DNA of 64,000 nt, from the NCBI GenBank assembly GCA_025928545.1, contig JAICJH010000016.1, positions 1 to 64,000 on the forward strand, written 5' to 3'. How positions within the stretch are numbered: the first letter of the stretch is position 1; each line of letters opens with the position of its first letter. The position numbers and the translations under genes are program-made. The DNA is from Bryobacteraceae bacterium (lineage in GTDB: Bacteria; Acidobacteriota; Terriglobia; Bryobacterales; Bryobacteraceae). Below, piece by piece: positions 33,649 to 42,772 of the stretch. The notes beneath the pieces are model-generated. The model did not search any database. It was not told where the DNA came from and saw only the letters and a program-made list of their open reading frames with translations.

Positions 33649-36600
33649 GCAGACCGGTCCGCATCGCGCTGATTTCCGCCGGCTCCGTCGTGCTTCTGGT
33701 GCTGTTGGTGGGTGTGTCCGCGTTGTTCATCGCCCGCAGCGACTGGCTGCGCGAAAAGCTTCGGACAGCCATCGTGGAACAGGCGGAAATTGCGACCGGG
33801 GGCCGAGTGGAGATCGGGAAGTTCCAGCTGGACTGGACCGGGCTCACCGCCGATGTCGATGGCCTGGTGATTCACGGCACCGAAATTACCGGTGCTCCGT
33901 TTCTTGCCGTGGATCACGTTACGATCGGCATCCGGATTATCTCGCTGTTCAGCCGCGATATCCGTCTGGACAGGATACATGTAACGCGTCCGCACGTTCA
34001 TCTCATCATCGATGCGCAGGGCGGAACAAATCTGCCGAAGCCGAAAGTGCCAGGCACAGCCCGGACTGCCGATACAATTCTGAATCTGAAAATCGCGCGC
34101 TTCGAAGTGGTCAACGGCGAGGCCTTCGTCGAATCTCCCGGCGCGCCGCCGCGTACTTATCCATGGACGGGTAACGGAAAGAATCTGGCCGCACTAGTGA
34201 CCTACGATCGGGCCACGGACAAGTATTCCGGCAACGTTTCCCTGGCCCCCATTCACCTCACGCTCGAAGGCTACGGCCCGCTCGACGTCGATGTGCAGGG
34301 AACGGGACTCATGGAGCGCAATCGGATTTATGTTTCGAATGCGACAGTGAAAAGCGCCGCTTCCGAAATCCATTTGACTGGCTTGAATGTGGGCAGTTTC
34401 GCCCACCCCGTTGCCACGGCGGCCTTCGAGGTCAAAGCCTCCGCGGTTGAGGCAATTCGCGTGCTGCACTGGAAGCTTCCCGTTACCGGCCCTCTCAATG
34501 TCACGGGCAAGGTTCGGTATGTGTCGCCGGAGAATTTCGCGATCGACGGCGTGGTTCGCGGCGCAGGTCTGTCGTATGCCCGCATCCGCAATATCCGCCT
34601 CGCCGGCAATGTTGCCATGAACCAGGACCGGCTATCCCTCACCGGCCTGCGCGTCAACGTGCTTGGCGGCGAAGCGACCGGAATCGCCGAGACCAAAGGC
34701 TACGACGTCTACCATCTCAACGGGAAGATCAAGGGGCTTGGCGTGCGTGATCTGGCGTCGCTCGGCACCGATAAAGCTATTCCATACGACGGCCTGCTCT
34801 CCGGAACCGTGGACGCCACCGGGCGCTTCAAAGACATCTCGCGTACGGGTTTAAAAGAAGCTACGGCTCTTTTGACGATTGAGCCCGCAGCCAGCGGTCC
34901 CGCCGTTCATGGCGAGGTTTCCGCGCACTATGCAGGCTCTGTCGACAAACTCGAACTGGGCCACTCCTGGGTTGAACTGCCGAACTCGCGGGTGGATGTG
35001 ACCGGGACGCTGGGTTCGTCGCTCGCCGTCAAACTCGATACGAAGGACCTGAATGATTTTGGGCCTGTGCTGAACGGGCGCACGCTCCCGTTCACGCTGA
35101 AAAGCGGCTCGGGGTCCTTCACGGGCACGGTCACCGGCGCGCTGGCCAATCCCCGGATTGCCGGTCACGCTGAGTTGCACAATGCGGTCTACGAGAATCG
35201 GCTGATCACGTCCGCCATTGCAGACGTCAACGCGTCAATGGATCAGGCCAGCGCGGCCAACGCTTCCATCGTCTATGAGGGCGTGACTGCATCCGGCAAT
35301 GCAAACATTGCTCTCGCCGATTGGGCGACGGGTGACTCCTCCGCGATCTCCGGCACAGCCAGCGTGAATAACGTGGATATCACTCACGCGCTGGCGCTGG
35401 CCGGCTATAAGGATGTTCAGGTGAGCGGTTCGATATCCGCCATGGCGCACGTCGCCGGCACCCTGGGGCAACCCACCGGCAACGCCGACGTGACGTTTTC
35501 CAAAGGCCTCATTTATGACCAGCCTTACGACTCCATCGCCACTCACGTCCAATACGTCAACCGGGATCTCCAGACAATCAACGGAACTTTTGCGTCCGGC
35601 CCGAAACGCGTGACGTTCGACGTCAGTTATCCGCACGCCAACCAAACGTTCCCGGCGGGAACTCTTGAGATCACGGCCAGCAGCAATGTGATGGCGCTGA
35701 ACCAGATCGCGCTGATCCGGGAGCGGCAACCCGATATTCAGGGTAGTGCACAGTTCAAAGGCACCGCCACGGTAGCGATTACGCTGGACGCGAAGAAGGT
35801 CGCCCATTTCGATCTGAAAAAAATCGACGGCGATGGCTCGGCTACCGGCATTGAACTGGGCGGCCGCGATCTCGGCAACTCGAATTTCAGTGCGCGTACC
35901 CAGGGCAACGTCCTGACGGCGGTGTTCGATTCCAATGCTGCGAATGCGGTCATCAAAGGCCAGGCGAAAGTCGAGCTGACCGGTAACGACCACACAACCG
36001 GCTCAGTCACATTCTCCAATGCCGATCTGAACGCGGTCGCGGCAGTTATCGTCAAAGAAGCCGATGCGAAGAACATTACGTTCGGGGGCAGCGCCGAAGG
36101 CCAGGTGGATTTCAGCGGCCCTCTGTTGATCCCGGCGCAGATGTCCGCCACCGCGACGGTGCGGCAGCTGGAGGTGCATCCACTGCCGGCTAGTCCACTT
36201 GCGAAAGCCATCCCGGGCTTCAGTTTCAGAAGTAGCGGACCGGTGAAAGTTTCATTTGAGAAGTCGGTCATTCGCGTGGAGACCGCCCGTTTTCTCGCAC
36301 CCGAAACCGACTTCACCGTGACCGGAACGGCCGATCTTTCCAGTACGTCGCCGCTGAATCTACGAGTGCAGGGCGATATGAATATGGCGATGCTGAGAAA
36401 CTTTGTGGAAGACCTGGCGTCCTCCGGAACCGTGTCGGTCCGGGCGAACGTGCGCGGAAGCTTCGGCGCCCCCGATATGGGCGGGCAGGCCAGTCTCAGG
36501 AATGGCGAATTCCATTACGCCGGCCTAACCAACGGCCTGAGTAACGCGGTGGGCGAGATTGCGTTCTCCGGTAACCGCGCTCAGATTCTCTCGTTCAGCG

Positions 36601-37643
36601 CCGATACCGGGGGCGGTAAGTTTACCGGAACCGGCTTTGCAACAGTCAACGCCGGCGCAGTCGCGTTGCAGTTTTCAGCCAAAACAAAAGACGTTCGTCT
36701 GCGATATCCGCAGGGCATCAGTTCCATTTCAGATTCCGAAATCCAGCTGGTGCGCAACGCGCAGCGCAGCGCAATTTCCGGCACTGTGACCGTACGGCGC
36801 CTGGTGGTAAATCCGCAGGAAGATACCGCGGTCATGCTGGCCGACATCAGCCACAGCGCCCCTGTGCCCTCGGTAAGCGACAATTCGCTTTCCGGCATGA
36901 ATCTGGATATTCTGATCCAGACGGCGCCCGATGTGGCGCTGCAATCGAAGGTCGCCGAGAGCATTCAGGCCGATGCGACCTTGCGGCTGCGCGGTACGGT
37001 GGGCAGTCCGGCATTGCTGGGGCGCGTCAATATCTCGCAGGGCAACGTGATCTATTTCGGCAATAAGTACACCATTGGACGCGGCACCATTTCGTTTTTC
37101 AATCCGACGAAGATCGATCCGATTCTCGATGTCGATCTCCAGACGCGCGCGCGCGGCGTGGATGTGACCCTGACCGTTACCGGGCCGCCCTCCAAACTCG
37201 GAATGACGTACCGATCGGATCCACCACTCGAGTTTCAGGATATTGTTGCGCTGCTGGCGACCGGCCGGACTCCGGACGATCCCTCGGTTGCATTACGTGG
37301 AAACGCTCCCACGCCCAGCTTTGAACAGCTCGGGGCGTCGGCGCTGATCGGGCAGACACTGGCGAATCCGGTGGCTGGCCGGCTGCAGCGATTCTTTGGA
37401 GTCAGCCGCATCAAGATCGATCCGCAACTCGCGGGCGTGGGCGGTACGCCAGGCGCCCGGCTTACGGTGGAGCAGCAGGTGACTCCCGATATTCTGTTCA
37501 CCTATGTCACTGATGTTGCCAACACGAGCCAGCAGCTGATTCGCGCGGAGTGGGCGTTTAACCAGCGATGGTCGGCGATTCTGGCGCGCGAAGAAAACGG
37601 CTATGTAGGCGTGGATTTCGAATACAAGCGGCGATTCAAATAA
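33645..37643 (+). CDS. tamB: Translocation and assembly module subunit TamB
   Basis: The 1332-residue AsmA-like protein has an N-terminal membrane anchor (about 6-30, IALISAGSVVLLVLLVGVSA). A very long beta-rich, repetitive lipid-transfer groove follows, and then the conserved TamB C-terminal domain (about 1130-1332; GRGTISFFNPTKIDPILDVD, VDVTLTVTGPPSKLGMTY, FQDIVALLATGRTPDD, ending with YVGVDFEYKRRFK). TamB-type proteins span the periplasm and help move phospholipids or outer-membrane proteins, with a TamA/BamA barrel as partner. The ATGA overlap with the SurA-like gene and proximity to the barrel gene support one complex. The 3' end lies one base from the convergent DUF1501 gene. Confidence 0.92.
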   Translation: MSRPVRIALISAGSVVLLVLLVGVSALFIARSDWLREKLRTAIVEQAEIATGGRVEIGKFQLDWTGLTADVDGLVIHGTEITGAPFLAVDHVTIGIRIISLFSRDIRLDRIHVTRPHVHLIIDAQGGTNLPKPKVPGTARTADTILNLKIARFEVVNGEAFVESPGAPPRTYPWTGNGKNLAALVTYDRATDKYSGNVSLAPIHLTLEGYGPLDVDVQGTGLMERNRIYVSNATVKSAASEIHLTGLNVGSFAHPVATAAFEVKASAVEAIRVLHWKLPVTGPLNVTGKVRYVSPENFAIDGVVRGAGLSYARIRNIRLAGNVAMNQDRLSLTGLRVNVLGGEATGIAETKGYDVYHLNGKIKGLGVRDLASLGTDKAIPYDGLLSGTVDATGRFKDISRTGLKEATALLTIEPAASGPAVHGEVSAHYAGSVDKLELGHSWVELPNSRVDVTGTLGSSLAVKLDTKDLNDFGPVLNGRTLPFTLKSGSGSFTGTVTGALANPRIAGHAELHNAVYENRLITSAIADVNASMDQASAANASIVYEGVTASGNANIALADWATGDSSAISGTASVNNVDITHALALAGYKDVQVSGSISAMAHVAGTLGQPTGNADVTFSKGLIYDQPYDSIATHVQYVNRDLQTINGTFASGPKRVTFDVSYPHANQTFPAGTLEITASSNVMALNQIALIRERQPDIQGSAQFKGTATVAITLDAKKVAHFDLKKIDGDGSATGIELGGRDLGNSNFSARTQGNVLTAVFDSNAANAVIKGQAKVELTGNDHTTGSVTFSNADLNAVAAVIVKEADAKNITFGGSAEGQVDFSGPLLIPAQMSATATVRQLEVHPLPASPLAKAIPGFSFRSSGPVKVSFEKSVIRVETARFLAPETDFTVTGTADLSSTSPLNLRVQGDMNMAMLRNFVEDLASSGTVSVRANVRGSFGAPDMGGQASLRNGEFHYAGLTNGLSNAVGEIAFSGNRAQILSFSADTGGGKFTGTGFATVNAGAVALQFSAKTKDVRLRYPQGISSISDSEIQLVRNAQRSAISGTVTVRRLVVNPQEDTAVMLADISHSAPVPSVSDNSLSGMNLDILIQTAPDVALQSKVAESIQADATLRLRGTVGSPALLGRVNISQGNVIYFGNKYTIGRGTISFFNPTKIDPILDVDLQTRARGVDVTLTVTGPPSKLGMTYRSDPPLEFQDIVALLATGRTPDDPSVALRGNAPTPSFEQLGASALIGQTLANPVAGRLQRFFGVSRIKIDPQLAGVGGTPGARLTVEQQVTPDILFTYVTDVANTSQQLIRAEWAFNQRWSAILAREENGYVGVDFEYKRRFK

Positions 37644-37644
37644 T

Positions 37645-38856
37645 TCAGGCCTTCAGATAGCCTTTGAATTTGTTTGTGCCCGCGCTGTAGCCGGGGAAGA
37701 CCCTGGCGATTTGTTTGTTGCCAAGGTGCGTGTACACCGATTCGCTCAGTACATCCCGGAAATCCGTGGTGAGCGCGAGGTCGCGGTTTTCGTACAGTTG
37801 TTCCGGCGCAAGCCCTGGCCACTGCCCATAGACCTTGCCACCCTGTACCGGGCCGCCCATCACGAACATCGCATTGGCGTGGCCGTGATCCGTGCCGCGA
37901 TTGCCGTTCTCTTTGGCCGTTCTGCCGAATTCCGACATCGTCACCACAACCACGTCTTCCATGCGATCGCCCAGGTCCTGATAGAACGCGGCCAGCGAAC
38001 TGCCGAATTCAGTCAGGCGGGCGGCCAGCTGCGTGGGTTCCTGAGCGTGGTGATCCCAGCCGCCGAGATCGGCGAACGCGACTTCCACGCCTACGTCGGC
38101 TTTGATCAGTTGCGCGATTTGTTTCAGGCTGGCTCCGAAACGTCCCGCCGGATATTGCGCTCCGGTTGCCGGCTGATACGGCGTCTTCTGAAGCGACTGG
38201 AGCAACGCTACGGCTTCGAACGTGGCCTTGCCTGTCGCATTGAGAATCTGATCGCCGGTGCCGCCGTACATGGCTTCGAGCGATTTGGCAGCGGCGGCAT
38301 CCCGCACCGTGAAGGCGCCCAGGCTTTCGACGGCCACCGCATCGTTGCTGCCTCGCATGGCGCGGGGCAGGGTTGGCCCAAGACTGACGGCGCGCACGGG
38401 TGAAGGTTTGCCGGCGGCCGGCGGGAGGGAACGGTTCAGCCAGCCATCGCTGGTCGCTTTGAGGCCGGGTGTGCCGGACTCCATGTAATCCTGGGCATCG
38501 AAATGCGAACGGGTTGGGTCGGGAGATCCGGCTGCGTGTACGATGGCGAGTTGCTGTTTATCCCAGAGCGGCTTCAGTAGCGCAAGGGATGGGTGCAGGC
38601 CGAACATCCCATCGAGATCGATCACTTCTGTACGCGGGACCGAGATGGTGGGGCGCAGATCGTAGTAGCGCTGTTCGCCGTGCGGGATGACGATGTTGAG
38701 GCCATCGGCGGCTCCCCGCTGAAAAATGGCTACGAGGACTTTTTTCTTTTCGGAACCCGCGGCTTGCGCGGCCCGCTCCAGCCAGAGGGGCGATGAGCCT
38801 ACTCCTACCATCGCTATGGCGGAGTCTCGCAGGAAGATTCGTCTGGATGTTGTCAT
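37645..38856 (-). CDS. DUF1501 domain protein with Tat signal
   Basis: The 403-residue protein begins with a twin-arginine signal (TTSRRIFLRDSA, Arg5-Arg6) and carries the DUF1501 pattern: KKVLVAIFQRGAADGLNIVIPHG near the start, HPSLALLKPLWDKQQLAIVHAAGS, RSHFDAQDYMESG, and near the end VVVTMSEFGRTAKENGNRGTDHGHANAMFVMGGPV. These residues resemble the alkaline-phosphatase/sulfatase fold, and the protein is exported folded. It lies three bases after the DUF1800 gene; the two families occur together so often that a shared function is likely, but it is not known. Confidence 0.92.
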   Translation of the reverse strand: MTTSRRIFLRDSAIAMVGVGSSPLWLERAAQAAGSEKKKVLVAIFQRGAADGLNIVIPHGEQRYYDLRPTISVPRTEVIDLDGMFGLHPSLALLKPLWDKQQLAIVHAAGSPDPTRSHFDAQDYMESGTPGLKATSDGWLNRSLPPAAGKPSPVRAVSLGPTLPRAMRGSNDAVAVESLGAFTVRDAAAAKSLEAMYGGTGDQILNATGKATFEAVALLQSLQKTPYQPATGAQYPAGRFGASLKQIAQLIKADVGVEVAFADLGGWDHHAQEPTQLAARLTEFGSSLAAFYQDLGDRMEDVVVVTMSEFGRTAKENGNRGTDHGHANAMFVMGGPVQGGKVYGQWPGLAPEQLYENRDLALTTDFRDVLSESVYTHLGNKQIARVFPGYSAGTNKFKGYLKA

Positions 38857-38859
38857 AAG

Positions 38860-40776
38860 CTACCTTCTTTGGAAGTCCGGCGAGCCCAGCGTCAGGCCAG
38901 CGATCATTGGCCCGTCCGTGCCTGTCTGAATGGCTTCGCGTGATACCGGCGATGGATCGGCCAGAAGAATATTGCGTTCGATTTGCGCGGTGTCCCCGGC
39001 AAATTGAGTCAGGTCCACCTTCACTCCCGCAATTTTGTTCTGCGCCAGCGAATTGGCGAAGTTCATTCGCGCCAGCAGCGAGGCCGAGTTCAGCCAGTCG
39101 CTGCCGCGATTTGTGTAACCGGTCGGTTCCTGCTTGCGATAAAGCGGCTGGCCGAGAGTGTTCATCAGTTGCACCATCTGGACCGCGGTATCCACATCGC
39201 CATTCAAAGAACGAACCGCGCTTACCACCATTTCGAGCGGCGACTTCAGCTTGGCGCGGAAATTGTCGGCAGCCCAGAATTCATCGGCGCTCAGCATGGT
39301 GCGCATCACTTCGCGGATGTCTCCGTCGGTCCTGGTGAAAGTCGCAGCCATTTTGTCGATCAGCGAATCCGCCGGATTGTCACTGACAAAACGAACTGCC
39401 AGGCTCTTCGAAATGAACCGCGCGGTGGAAGGATGCTTCGCAAGCAGATCGAGCACCTTGAGCCCGTCGTCCATACCGCCGCCTGCGGGAATGGTGACGC
39501 CGAGAACGTGCTTCTCGCCGCGATCGTGCATGCGTGGATTGAAGAAGAAGCCGCCACCCTGTTGGGGCTGGCGAATCGTCCAGCCGGTGAAGCAGCGGGC
39601 AACTTCGGTAACGTCCTGCTGGGTATAGCCGCCGTCCACACCGAGCGTGTGGAGTTCCATGATTTCCCTGCCGTAGTTTTCGTTCAGGCCCTGCTTCTTT
39701 TGGTTTGCGGGTGCATTGGGGCGCATCGCACCCGGGGCATTTTCGCCCACCGACTCCCAGTTATCCAGATAGAAAAGCATCGCCGGACTCTGGGCTGTCG
39801 CCAGCAGCAGATCTTTGAACTTGCCGAGCACGTGCGGACGGATGACATCGCGCTCATAAGCGGTAACCATGAAACGGTCGGCGCCTTTATCCAGATAGAT
39901 GTTGAAGTGATTGAACCAGAAATCGGTCAGCACCTCATCGAGCTGCCGGTTCGAATAAATGGCGCGGAGAAGTTTGCCTTCGCTGAGGTCGCGGTTCACA
40001 ACCTGACCCGGAGTGTTCAGGACTTCGACCCGGCGGCGCAGCGCGGGCGATCCTCCAACGGCGAGCCGGTTTCGCATTTGCGGCGGCAGGGCTTCCAGTA
40101 CCTCAATAAGTTTGTCATTCGGCAGCGATTCCAGCAGCGCGCTGCGGCTCTCCTGCGTGCCGGTGAGTAACGCGCGTTTCTGGTCGGGATCGAGCGGCAG
40201 GGCGTTGACCGCATCGCGTGGATTCGCGGGGGCTGCTGCGGCTGTTGTGGCCGCCGATTGCACATTGCCGATGGTTAACTGGGCGATTCCGGGATCGGGC
40301 GGCTGATTCGCGGCCGCATCCGCAGCTTGTTTTTTCTGGTAACGGGCAATGGCGGTTTGCACGGCGGCGCGGGTTTCTTTGTCCGCGGGCAGTGGCAATT
40401 TGCCATCGAGCATGGCCTTGATCATCTGCTGCGAGGGATACTTTTGCAGCATCGCCTGGGTGCTCATCCGCAGAGTGTCGAGCGGTTCCAGCTTCGCGAG
40501 CAGCACCGGGTTTTCGGGGATGGATTCTGGCTGGAGTTGCTGTTCAATCCAGTTCGCAACGCCCACCTGTTTGATCTGTTCGAGATCGCCCGGGCGGGGA
40601 CCGAAAGTCAGGCGATTCAGGGCGTGGATCGCCTTCTGATCGTCTGTCATCTGCGGGATCTTCGCCGCAGCCAGGGTGGCCGGTTTCGCGGCCGGAGCGG
40701 GTTTGGGCTTCTTCGCTGCAAAGCCGGTCGCCAAAGTAAGGCCGGAGATGGCAATGAGGAGGATTTTGCGGTGCAT
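38860..40776 (-). CDS. DUF1800 domain protein
   Basis: The 638-residue protein has a Sec-type signal (ILLIAISGLTLATGFAA), an Ala/Pro/Lys-rich linker, and the DUF1800 body. Signatures are AIHALNRLTFGPRPGDLEQI near residue 50, LTDFWFNHFNIYLDKG near 280, LNENYGREIMELHTLGVDGGYTQ and VARCFTGWTI near 360-400, and YTNRGSDWLNSASLLARMNFAN near 590. An extra Ala/Gln-rich region (about 140-190) is likely disordered. It is upstream of, and coupled to, the DUF1501 gene. The molecular role is unknown. Confidence 0.92.
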   Translation of the reverse strand: MHRKILLIAISGLTLATGFAAKKPKPAPAAKPATLAAAKIPQMTDDQKAIHALNRLTFGPRPGDLEQIKQVGVANWIEQQLQPESIPENPVLLAKLEPLDTLRMSTQAMLQKYPSQQMIKAMLDGKLPLPADKETRAAVQTAIARYQKKQAADAAANQPPDPGIAQLTIGNVQSAATTAAAAPANPRDAVNALPLDPDQKRALLTGTQESRSALLESLPNDKLIEVLEALPPQMRNRLAVGGSPALRRRVEVLNTPGQVVNRDLSEGKLLRAIYSNRQLDEVLTDFWFNHFNIYLDKGADRFMVTAYERDVIRPHVLGKFKDLLLATAQSPAMLFYLDNWESVGENAPGAMRPNAPANQKKQGLNENYGREIMELHTLGVDGGYTQQDVTEVARCFTGWTIRQPQQGGGFFFNPRMHDRGEKHVLGVTIPAGGGMDDGLKVLDLLAKHPSTARFISKSLAVRFVSDNPADSLIDKMAATFTRTDGDIREVMRTMLSADEFWAADNFRAKLKSPLEMVVSAVRSLNGDVDTAVQMVQLMNTLGQPLYRKQEPTGYTNRGSDWLNSASLLARMNFANSLAQNKIAGVKVDLTQFAGDTAQIERNILLADPSPVSREAIQTGTDGPMIAGLTLGSPDFQRR

Positions 40777-40859
40777 GGGACTCTGTTTAATCTAACGCTT
40801 TCGAGGGGAATAAGTTGCGGTGACCCTCCGCGCCGGCCCCGCCGGACAATCCGCCCGCC

Positions 40860-42071
40860 TCAGGCGCCGGATGCAAGCGTTTGAAACTGCTCGATCGCGG
40901 CCCATACGCCGAGCCCGATCCCCCTGGACATCTGACCAAGATCGACCATGTTGTGCGCCAGGAAAATGAGCACCGAGCCGTCGACAGGATCCGCCTGCCA
41001 CCAGCCACCGAACGCGCCCGGCCAACTGACCGTACCCGGGTTGCCGCGCCGCATCAGGTCCGTTTTGTCGGTCTCCAGAACCACTGAGACACCCAGTCCA
41101 AAACCCCGGCCTTTGGCGAAGGGCTTCTGGCCAAGCCATCCGGAGTTCGCGCGCTGGCTGTCCGTGAGTTGGTTGCTGGCCATCATCGCCAGTGTTTCGG
41201 GGCGCAGGAGTTGCACGCCATCCACGCTGCCGTTACCGATGAACAGCCGTGCGAACTTCAGGTAGTCGTCAGTTGTGGACCACAGCCCGCCGCTGCCGCA
41301 TTCGAAGGCGAGATTCTCCGGCCGCTCCTCGACGAAGACGCCACTGCGGTCGAGCAGTTTGATCAACCGGCCCGATTCATCGAAGCCATACGCCCTTGCG
41401 CGGCGCGACCATTTTTCACTGGGGACGCGGAAGGTCGTATCGTTCATTCCCAGCGGATCGAAAATACGGCGCCGGAGAGCATCGCCGAGCGTTGTACCTT
41501 CTATTCTGCCGATCAGCAGCCCAAGCAGATCCGTCGAGGAGCCGTAATACATAGCGCTCCCGGGCTGGCCGATCAAAGGCAACTCTGCCAGCCTCGCGAT
41601 CCACTCATCGGGCGTGAGATGACTATCGATCTGGAGGCCGAGGGCATCGCGGTAGGCCTCTTTGATCGGGCCACGATGGAAATCTCCATAGGTGATTCCG
41701 GAGCGATGGGTCAATAGGTCTTCAAACGTAATGGGACGGGCAGCGGGATCGGTTTCGTTGAGCGGACCGTTCGGATTTCGCAGCACGCGCATGTTTGCGA
41801 ACTCCGGAGCATAGCGCGTGATCGGCTCGGACAGAGCGATACGCCCTTCGTCGACCAACATGAGAGCGGCGACGGAGACGATTGGCTTCGTCATGGAGGC
41901 GATTCGGAAAATTGAATCCCGCTCCATTGGCAGCTTGGCTTCTATGTCCCGCCACCCCGCCCAGGCGGTGTGGATGTCCCCGTTCCGCCAAACCAGAGCT
42001 GCCGCCCCCGCAATTCCTCCGGAATCGACGGCCTGCTGGAGTTTCGCCTGGATTTCGTGTTTGCTCTTCAT
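40860..42071 (-). CDS. Serine hydrolase of the beta-lactamase/class C esterase family
   Basis: The 403-residue protein has the SxxK nucleophile motif Ser59-Met-Thr-Lys62 in FRIASMTKPIVSV. A tyrosine motif lies around residue 175 (YYGSSTDLLG, a YxS variant of YxN), and a C-terminal HNM segment stands where the KTG/HTG box lies. There is no signal peptide, so a cytoplasmic esterase or peptidase is more likely than an antibiotic-resistance enzyme. It is divergent from a TetR regulator across an AT-rich gap with two operator-like palindromes, suggesting it is the regulator's target. Confidence 0.88.
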   Translation of the reverse strand: MKSKHEIQAKLQQAVDSGGIAGAAALVWRNGDIHTAWAGWRDIEAKLPMERDSIFRIASMTKPIVSVAALMLVDEGRIALSEPITRYAPEFANMRVLRNPNGPLNETDPAARPITFEDLLTHRSGITYGDFHRGPIKEAYRDALGLQIDSHLTPDEWIARLAELPLIGQPGSAMYYGSSTDLLGLLIGRIEGTTLGDALRRRIFDPLGMNDTTFRVPSEKWSRRARAYGFDESGRLIKLLDRSGVFVEERPENLAFECGSGGLWSTTDDYLKFARLFIGNGSVDGVQLLRPETLAMMASNQLTDSQRANSGWLGQKPFAKGRGFGLGVSVVLETDKTDLMRRGNPGTVSWPGAFGGWWQADPVDGSVLIFLAHNMVDLGQMSRGIGLGVWAAIEQFQTLASGA

Positions 42072-42095
42072 TTCAGTGGTTTAGACCTCTGTTTA

Positions 42096-42107
42096 AAATT
42101 ATAATTT
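42096..42107. promoter_or_regulatory. Perfect 12-bp palindrome, candidate TetR operator
   Basis: AAATTATAATTT is an exact palindrome in the gap between the divergent serine hydrolase and TetR genes. It lies in an AT-rich patch that contrasts with the GC-rich surroundings and probably contains both promoters. Confidence 0.45.
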
Positions 42108-42122
42108 AACTATAAAATAGTT
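42108..42122. promoter_or_regulatory. Inverted repeat AACTAT-aaa-ATAGTT, candidate TetR operator
   Basis: Six-base perfect arms flank a three-base spacer, giving a 15-base site of the size bound by many TetR dimers. It directly abuts the AAATTATAATTT palindrome, 19 bases before the regulator's ATG. Confidence 0.5.
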
Positions 42123-42140
42123 TTGATATAAAATCAAGAC

Positions 42141-42752
42141 ATGGCAATCGATTCCGAACTAGGTTCCCGCCGTGGTCATCCCAAGGGAGATAAGCGGGAC
42201 CGGACCCGCGCCAAATTGCTCGAAGCCGCCCGCTCGCTGATCCGCGAGAAGGGGCACGAGAACGCCACGCTGGAAGAGATCGCAATCAAGGCGGGGATGA
42301 CGACCGGCGCGATCTACGGTAACTTCCGGAATCGCAACGAGCTTTTCATCGCGTTAGGCCAGACCTACTGGCCTCCAATTAAGCCGCAGGTGAAATCGGG
42401 CGCCAGCTTTGCCGACATCATGCGCGCCATGGCGGAAGCGACGATCGCGGCCATACCGGATCGCAGTGCTGTAGCGGTGGGCCGTCTGACGGGCCTGGCG
42501 TACACGCTGACTCACGAAGAAATGCGGGCGCAGGTGAGAGATTTCACGGCGCAAAGCTATGCATTCGGCGAGGAATGGCTTCGCACCATGACCAAACCGG
42601 AAGATCTTCCCATGCCAGTCGACCAGCTGGTGCGGGTCCTGCATGTGCTGACGGAAGGTCTGGTGTTCCAGAAGCTGCTGACACCGGAACTGATGCCCGA
42701 CGATGTGATCCGGGCGGCGTTCGGGGCGCTGGCGATCAAGCGGGATCGATAG
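42141..42752 (+). CDS. TetR-family transcriptional regulator
   Basis: The 203-residue protein has a classic TetR N-terminal DNA-binding domain: RTRAKLLEAARSLIREKGHENATLEEIAIKAGM then TTGAIYGNFRNRNELF (about residues 22-68). A helical ligand-binding C-terminal domain follows, with no family clue to the ligand. It is divergent from a beta-lactamase-fold hydrolase; the shared gap contains two palindromes that could be its operators. Local regulation of itself and the hydrolase is an inference. Confidence 0.93.
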   Translation: MAIDSELGSRRGHPKGDKRDRTRAKLLEAARSLIREKGHENATLEEIAIKAGMTTGAIYGNFRNRNELFIALGQTYWPPIKPQVKSGASFADIMRAMAEATIAAIPDRSAVAVGRLTGLAYTLTHEEMRAQVRDFTAQSYAFGEEWLRTMTKPEDLPMPVDQLVRVLHVLTEGLVFQKLLTPELMPDDVIRAAFGALAIKRDR

Positions 42753-42772
42753 CGAGCCGCCTCCACCGGGCG

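Noticed and set aside
40833-40845. CCGGC-CCC-GCCGG hairpin near the end of the serine hydrolase gene as a terminator
   Set aside because: The stem is only five bases with no T-run, and such GC hairpins are expected by chance at this base composition.
40860-42071. Antibiotic-resistance beta-lactamase
   Set aside because: There is no signal peptide and the YxN and KTG boxes are altered; the SxxK family is mostly esterases and peptidases, so a resistance label is not supported.
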